Origin: Flavobacterium sp. UBA7680
GTDB lineage: Bacteria > Bacteroidota > Bacteroidia > Flavobacteriales > Flavobacteriaceae
Length of the DNA: 64,000 nt
Direction of reading: 5' to 3'
Assembly (NCBI RefSeq): GCF_002482975.1
Contig: NZ_DLHA01000032.1
Location: forward strand, 62,001 to 126,000
The position numbers were made by a program, and so were the translations under genes. The notes under the pieces were generated by a model. It was not told where the DNA came from. It saw nothing but the letters and a program-made list of their open reading frames with translations, and ran no database searches. Below are positions 59,662-64,000 of the stretch, piece after piece (the first letter of the stretch is position 1; every line of letters starts with the position of its first letter).

Positions 59662-59705
59662 TTTTTACTAATTACTTCTCACTTTTTACTATTCACTTTT
59701 CACAA

Positions 59706-60629
59706 CTATTGAATTTTATAAACCCCGTCTTCAACTTTATATTCGGCGTTTACGATATTGCATACCAACGCCACAACCTGATCTACAGGAAGTTCTTTGA
59801 AATAGGCGTTTATTTTAAGTGCGTTTAGATTTTTGTTTTTAAGTTCGATGGCAACATTGTAGTTTCTGTTTATGGTGGCGATCACTTCCGGCAGCGGTGT
59901 ATCTTCAAAAACAATTATATTTTTGCGCCATAACGAAATCGTGTTTACCGGAACATCTTTAAAGGCTTGGAGTTTGTTGTTTTTAGATTTAAAAACAACT
60001 TTCTGACCCGGCGTTACATATACATTTTCTTCTGTAACAGTCGATTTTACGTTTACTCTTCCGGTCATAACAGAAACTTCCTGTGTTCTTTGGTCCGGAT
60101 ATGCCTGAACATTAAAACTCGTTCCCAATACTTTGGTATCCATTTTATCAGTATGGATTATAAAAGGATGTTTTTTGTCTTTGGCAACATCAAAAAAAGC
60201 TTCTCCGGTAAGATAAACTTCACGTGTATCTCCTTTAAATTCTTTAGGATATTTTAAACGGCTTCCGGCATTCAGCCAAATTTGTGTTCCGTCGCTTAAA
60301 GTTAGTTTTGCGTGTTCGCCTAACTTTGCCGCATATTCTTTAGTTTCAACAGCATTCATTACTTTTTGGTAAAAGAAAAATGATGCACCAAATAATACTA
60401 ATAAGGAAGCCGCAGCTGCCCAATATTTAGTTTGAAGAAATATAACCTCGTTTGATTTCTTTATTTGTCTTAATTCTTTTTTTAGTTTGGAACGATCTGA
60501 TTGTATAGTCTCCATATTCTCGAAAGCTTCATCAGTACGATCGTACCATTTATTCCACATTTCTTGTCCTTTTGGAGAATAATTTCCCCCTAAAAAATGT
60601 TTTATTTCTTGTTTTAATTTATCAGGCAT
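59706..60629 (-). CDS. FecR-type anti-sigma factor
   Basis: A 307-residue protein with a cytosolic N-terminus, one membrane segment (about 70-87, YWAAAASLLVLFGASFFFYQ) and a periplasmic FecR domain (TLSDGTQIWLNAGSRLKYPK, TREVYLTGEAFFDVAKDK, LGTSFNVQAYPDQRTQEVSV) plus a C-terminal DUF4974-type segment (FEDTPLPEVIATINRNYNVA). It couples the SusC-type receptor STN domain to the sigma factor at 60746. Spacing to the sigma gene is 116 bp. Confidence 0.92.
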   Translation of the reverse strand: MPDKLKQEIKHFLGGNYSPKGQEMWNKWYDRTDEAFENMETIQSDRSKLKKELRQIKKSNEVIFLQTKYWAAAASLLVLFGASFFFYQKVMNAVETKEYAAKLGEHAKLTLSDGTQIWLNAGSRLKYPKEFKGDTREVYLTGEAFFDVAKDKKHPFIIHTDKMDTKVLGTSFNVQAYPDQRTQEVSVMTGRVNVKSTVTEENVYVTPGQKVVFKSKNNKLQAFKDVPVNTISLWRKNIIVFEDTPLPEVIATINRNYNVAIELKNKNLNALKINAYFKELPVDQVVALVCNIVNAEYKVEDGVYKIQ

Positions 60630-60745
60630 TATAATTTCTTTATGTCTTTAATAGTATGTCTTGGGAATTGAAAATTCAGGTAGGTTGAAAAGGTTACGCT
60701 TTTGTTAAGAAAAAAGTCGGCTTATCATTTTTAGAAATTTTAAAA

Positions 60746-61303
60746 TCAATTAAACTCTCCTAAATAAGTCCGCATAAATTTTAAAGCGTATGTAATATGA
60801 TATTTTACCGTATCGATCGAAACGTTAAGTTCGTCAGCAATTTCTTTATTAGAATAATGTTTGATTCTGCTGAGAATAAAAACTTCTTTTGATTTTTTTG
60901 GAAGTAACGAGGCTGCTTTGTCAACCGCTATTTGTAATTCATCATAAAAAATAGAATCTTCGGTTGCATTATGACTGTTATAAGAAACGGTATTTCGGTC
61001 TAAAACTTCCTGAATATATTGATCTGTTACGGTGTGGGATTTAATATAATCTAAGGTTGTGTACCGAACTGAAGTATAAATGTATGCTGCAAAACTTTTT
61101 TGAATTACGATGGTTTTTCGTCGTTCCCAAATAGTGGTAAAAACTTCCTGAACAATTTCTTCAGAAATGGGAACCGATTTCATCCTTATATATACGAAGC
61201 GCACCAGTAAATCACGGTATCTAAAATACAGTTCATCAAAAGCTTTATCTTTTCCTTGTTTTAATAATTCAACAAGTTCTTCATCAGAATAACCTTTATA
61301 CAT
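60746..61303 (-). CDS. ECF-type RNA polymerase sigma factor
   Basis: A 185-residue ECF sigma. Region 2: LYFRYRDLLVRFVYIRMKSV and EEIVQEVFTTIWERR; region 4: KSKEVFILSRIKHYSNKEIA and NVSIDTVKYHITYALKFM. It is the first gene of the sigma-FecR-SusC-SusD locus. No promoter match of note was resolved upstream. Confidence 0.92.
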   Translation of the reverse strand: MYKGYSDEELVELLKQGKDKAFDELYFRYRDLLVRFVYIRMKSVPISEEIVQEVFTTIWERRKTIVIQKSFAAYIYTSVRYTTLDYIKSHTVTDQYIQEVLDRNTVSYNSHNATEDSIFYDELQIAVDKAASLLPKKSKEVFILSRIKHYSNKEIADELNVSIDTVKYHITYALKFMRTYLGEFN

Positions 61304-61739
61304 AATACTCCACTTTATTATTATTGGTCAGGAAAATAATGTTTGCTAAAACATTTATTTGGTGAAGTATGCTTACTTTGAAAAATGACATATACTGCAA
61401 TAGTTTGTTTAATAATATGTCTCCAAAATTAAAAATGAGGGTAGGTCGGTTAGGTTACGTTTACATTAATAAAACAGCAGGATTATGAAACATTATATTA
61501 ACATTTCGTTTTGATTGTTACCAATAGATTGCAAAAAACGAGTAGAATAAAAATTAGGAGTAAATTAGCTAAGAGAATTAAAAATATTTTTATAACAAAT
61601 TGAATATGTGAATTATATAACTTTTAAAATTTAATCTATAAAATAGTTACGATTAACAATTCTACATTTACATTCCCGCAGTAAAAATCTGCACGAACGA
61701 AATTTAAACAGCAATTATTAACCTCTAAATACTGATATC
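61304..61739. other. Intergenic region, no recognised gene
   Basis: 436 bp between divergent genes, strongly A+T rich. A TACATTTA sequence (61663-61670), one mismatch to the -7 consensus, and a small hairpin GCAG-N7-CTGC (61677-61691) precede the acidic protein gene. I see nothing else. Confidence 0.4.
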
Positions 61740-61967
61740 ATGAACTTTGAAGGCAATGAAAATGACGAAACCACATTTAGAAAACAAGAATCTTTTTGTC
61801 TGTATGATTCCATTACAATATGCGACGATCAGGAAATAAGTCGATATTTTAGAGGTCAGAGTAATAAAGCTTCCTGGGACGATGAAGATGATAGTCTTGA
61901 AGATGAAGATGACAATTATTACGATGATGAAGAGGAAACCCTGGAGAGCTATGATCGACCGTTGTAA
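61740..61967 (+). CDS. Very acidic small protein, unknown
   Basis: A 75-residue protein. The first 50 residues are mixed (FEGNENDETTFRKQESFCL); the C-terminal 30 are almost continuous Asp/Glu (DDEDDSLEDEDDNYYDDEEE). No signal peptide. Opposite-strand reading (61725-61979) is a hydrophobic shadow. The gene is supported by the intrinsic terminator just downstream and by the strand-specific composition. Acidic tails can bind basic proteins or metals; no function is inferred. Confidence 0.55.
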   Translation: MNFEGNENDETTFRKQESFCLYDSITICDDQEISRYFRGQSNKASWDDEDDSLEDEDDNYYDDEEETLESYDRPL

Positions 61968-61997
61968 GTCTCTCCCCAATAATAAATAATCAAAAAA

Positions 61998-62027
61998 AGC
62001 TATCTGAAATCAGGTAGCTTTTTTTTT
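61998..62027 (+). terminator. Intrinsic terminator of the acidic protein gene
   Basis: Stem AGCTATCTG/CAGGTAGCT with a 4-base loop and one G-U pair, followed by nine T residues on the plus strand, about 30 bp after the stop codon. Confidence 0.85.
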
Positions 62028-62051
62028 GGGTTTTGGTGTAAAATAATTAGT

Positions 62052-62300
62052 TTATTTAAAAACAGTAACTGCGTCGGCAAGATTTTGGCTGGAAATAAAA
62101 TCGGCGATAAAATCTTTTACTTCATTCCTGCTTTCTGCAGAAGTTGCAAAAGAATTAATATGATAATTTTCGTCCTGATCTAATATATGTATTATTTCAG
62201 TGTAGCCTTTGGAGATTAAACTGCCTTTTAACTTAATTACATTAAATTGCTGACGTCCGTCTAATTCTTTACGTACTTGTAGTTTTATAGCTCGTTCCAT
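62052..62300 (-). CDS. Small soluble protein, unknown
   Basis: An 82-residue protein, mixed strand-helix composition (RAIKLQVRKELDGRQQFNVI, SAESRNEVKDFIADFISSQN). No signal peptide or recognisable motif. Not recognised. It lies between convergent terminator and the AhpD-like gene, on its own. Confidence 0.6.
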   Translation of the reverse strand: MERAIKLQVRKELDGRQQFNVIKLKGSLISKGYTEIIHILDQDENYHINSFATSAESRNEVKDFIADFISSQNLADAVTVFK

Positions 62301-62452
62301 ATATTAATATTTAAATTAATTCCTTAACTATTCCTTTATCAAATATAAACATTCGAATATTTAAGTATATCAAAATCAAAGCAGTAGTTATTAACTGTTT
62401 ATCAGCATATTATCAACAATTCAGAATTATACTATTAAATTTGAAACATAGA

Positions 62453-62481
62453 AACCTTCGAAAGCAATGTTTCCGAAGGTT
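62453..62481 (-). terminator. Hairpin after AhpD-like gene
   Basis: Arms AACCTTCG/CGAAGGTT (62453-62460, 62474-62481) with extra A/T pairs inside, 43 bp after the stop codon at 62524 on the minus strand; the following T run is weak. Confidence 0.55.
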
Positions 62482-62523
62482 CTAAAAATCAAACTGATTA
62501 AAATTAAAAATGTTCTGTCTTAA

Positions 62524-62958
62524 TTATGCCGGAATCAAATTAGTTGAGATTCCTATTCTGTTCCAAACATTAATAGTAATAATGGATAAAATTACCTGAG
62601 CAAGATATTTTTCATCCAAAACTTTTGCGGCCTGCGCATAAGTTTCATCCTTTACATGATTACTAATTAAAGTAATTTCTTCTGTTAAGGCTAGTATAGC
62701 ACGCTCTTCTTTGGTAAAAAAACGTGTATCTCTCCAGGCGTTTAAAGCATAAATACGCTGTTCTGTTTCGCCTGCTTTGCGCGCTTCTTTAGTGTGCATG
62801 TCTATGCAAAAAGCACATCCGTTTATTTGTGAAGCTCTAATTTTTATTAACTCTTTGTGTGTTCTTGTTAATGATGTGCTTTCAATAAACTTTTCAAGTC
62901 CAAGGACTGCTTTATAACCGTCTGGTTCTACCTGATCTATACGAATTCTTGTTTCCAT
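62524..62958 (-). CDS. AhpD-like/carboxymuconolactone decarboxylase-family protein
   Basis: A 144-residue protein with the AhpD core: NGCAFCIDMHTKEARKAGE (Cys48, Cys51, His55), an alkylhydroperoxidase CxxC redox pair, preceded by an all-helix start. Family members reduce peroxides via a CxxC exchange. The MarR-family gene lies 31 bp upstream on the same strand, so the two likely form a regulated pair. Confidence 0.88.
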   Translation of the reverse strand: METRIRIDQVEPDGYKAVLGLEKFIESTSLTRTHKELIKIRASQINGCAFCIDMHTKEARKAGETEQRIYALNAWRDTRFFTKEERAILALTEEITLISNHVKDETYAQAAKVLDEKYLAQVILSIITINVWNRIGISTNLIPA

Positions 62959-62989
62959 TTTTATAAAATTATTTGTTGTTTAAATTTAA

Positions 62990-63442
62990 TTAGCTTCTGT
63001 ATTTTTCTAAAAGTGAGTTCAGTTCTTCCAGCTCATTCCCATTTAGATTTTTGGAAAACTTTTCTTCGAGAATTTCTATTAATGGATTAATGATATCCAG
63101 AATATCTAATCCGTTTTGCGTAATAAACACATCAATTTTTCTGCGGTTTTTACTGCATACTTCCCGGATTACATAGTTTTTTAAAAGCAGTTTATCTACT
63201 AATCTCGTTGTGTTGCTTGCCTTAGAAATCATACTTTCCTGAATAACACACATATTTGCTGCTTTGCCTTTCTGTTTCTTTAATATGTTGAGTACATAAT
63301 ATTGTTCTATAGATAAATCGTGATGTTTTAGCACTTCAATCATACTTTCAACTAATTGATTTTGTGCATACATGATATTTAAAAATACTCTTTTACGTAA
63401 AGATGATTCCAGGATAGATTGATGTACAGTATTCATTTCCAT
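62990..63442 (-). CDS. MarR-family transcriptional regulator
   Basis: About 150 residues with a winged helix-turn-helix core (LSIEQYYVLNILKKQKG, CVIQESMISKASNTTRLVDK, LLKNYVIREVCSKNRRKIDV). The start is uncertain: in-frame ATGs at 63475, 63442 and 63436 exist; I chose 63442. It probably controls the AhpD-like gene downstream in response to an oxidant or phenolic compound. Confidence 0.85.
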   Translation of the reverse strand: MEMNTVHQSILESSLRKRVFLNIMYAQNQLVESMIEVLKHHDLSIEQYYVLNILKKQKGKAANMCVIQESMISKASNTTRLVDKLLLKNYVIREVCSKNRRKIDVFITQNGLDILDIINPLIEILEEKFSKNLNGNELEELNSLLEKYRS

Positions 63443-63562
63443 ATAGAAGTATTTAACAGCAAGCATTATTCGCATTCAGTTTTGATATAATTCTGAAGCA
63501 AAATTAGCGAAGCAGTCTGGATGGAAAATAGACCAATTTTAAAATAAAGTACGGCCCAGATA

Positions 63563-64000
63563 TTAGAGGATTGATTTTTTAAGGATTCCCAATGCCTTAA
63601 TCATTTCTTTTTCATCGAGCGAAGCAAAACCCATTCGCATAGCATTAGTTACAAAAGATTCGTTTTTATAAAAATTGCCATTATCAATATTAAGTCCGTT
63701 TTTTGATGCCGTTTGAGACATTTGATGCAAATCTATTTTAGAATCAAAATTCGACCAAACCGCAAGTCCGCCTTCGGGAATAGTAAAGTTTATTGTTTCT
63801 TTAAAATCAGATTCTAGTAAGTCACAAAAAAGATTTCGGCGTTGTTTATAGATTTTTAAAGATTTACGAAAATGCCTGTCCATTTCGCCATTATTAAACA
63901 ATACCGAAAATGCATCTTCTAAAAGTGTATCGCCCTGTTTGTCTATTAACTCTCTTAAGGAAGCCGCGGCATCAATAAATCCAGATGAAGCGCACATAAA
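63563..64000 (-). CDS. PLP-dependent aminotransferase/MocR-type protein, C-terminal part
   Basis: The frame is open to the right end of the window; only the last 145 residues are visible. Residue patterns (YKQRRNLFCDLLESDF, FTIPEGGLAVWSNFDS, NAMRMGFASLDEKEM) are those of the small domain of fold type I aminotransferases, most like MocR/GntR-type regulators of the PdxR kind. Whether a GntR DNA-binding domain precedes it cannot be seen. Reads in the same direction as the MarR gene, 120 bp upstream of it. Confidence 0.7.
   Translation of the reverse strand, partial: FMCASSGFIDAAASLRELIDKQGDTLLEDAFSVLFNNGEMDRHFRKSLKIYKQRRNLFCDLLESDFKETINFTIPEGGLAVWSNFDSKIDLHQMSQTASKNGLNIDNGNFYKNESFVTNAMRMGFASLDEKEMIKALGILKKSIL

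Noticed and set aside
61725..61979. 84-residue hydrophobic frame opposite the acidic protein
   Set aside because: Reverse complement of Asp/Glu codons gives Ile/Phe/Val codons; the plus strand has the terminator and is taken as coding.

Overview
The window looks like a chromosomal segment of a Flavobacterium-like member of the Bacteroidota. The sequence is A+T rich. Outer-membrane proteins are of SusC/SusD and STN-TonB type, and each of two such loci has its own ECF sigma factor and FecR anti-sigma factor. One protein ends in a type IX secretion (type A) sorting domain, lipoproteins are abundant, and promoters fit the Bacteroidota -7 element TAnnTTTG. No rRNA, tRNA, CRISPR array, prophage or transposase gene was seen.

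Layout. 1-511: end of a papain-like amidase/peptidase gene. 807-2479: a small ORF and an orphan glutamine-synthetase-fold carboxylate-amine ligase. 2766-8403: hemA, then a divergent set of periplasmic heme/redox genes (truncated-globin lipoprotein, HMA-like anchored protein, DUF5777-type barrel, OB-fold protein, cytochrome c lipoprotein, two YceI proteins). 8835-11216: an SDR-AraC pair and a lipoprotein. 11227-25256: a hydroxamate siderophore locus (MATE exporter, two NIS synthetases, two acyltransferase domains, membrane acyltransferase, N-monooxygenase, PLP decarboxylase, response regulator, TonB receptor). 25591-31882: a 521-residue beta-rich protein, a lysozyme-like protein and an 1152-residue membrane protein. 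31955-34067: DNA glycosylase, small protein and class III cyclase. 34193-38450: an electrophile/quinone-reduction operon with a Crp/Fnr-type regulator. 38623-39519: TPR and coiled-coil proteins.

39547-49765 is an ECF sigma / FecR / TonB-receptor locus with four exported proteins: S41 protease, lipoprotein, T9SS cargo and beta-helix lipoprotein. 49987-52321 holds a P-loop kinase and a second SDR-AraC pair. 52429-61303 is an ECF sigma / FecR / SusC / SusD locus followed by an exported phosphodiesterase-alkaline phosphatase fusion. 61740-64000 has small proteins, an AhpD-like protein, a MarR regulator and the end of an aminotransferase/MocR gene.

How the parts work together. The siderophore locus is self-contained: lysine-type decarboxylation, N-hydroxylation, acylation, NIS condensation, export and re-uptake. 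Its decarboxylase and response-regulator genes share a 17-bp palindrome (TTTAGA-N5-TCTAAA) next to their promoters, and an imperfect copy lies before the receptor gene; I infer a common, probably iron-responsive, repressor. The two sigma/FecR loci are classic cell-surface-signalling import systems. The best candidates for something undescribed are the divergent periplasmic globin/cytochrome/YceI set, the orphan amidoligase-like enzyme with its small upstream ORF, and the lysozyme-like plus large sensor-like membrane protein pair. Four intergenic regions carry long inverted repeats without any transposase.
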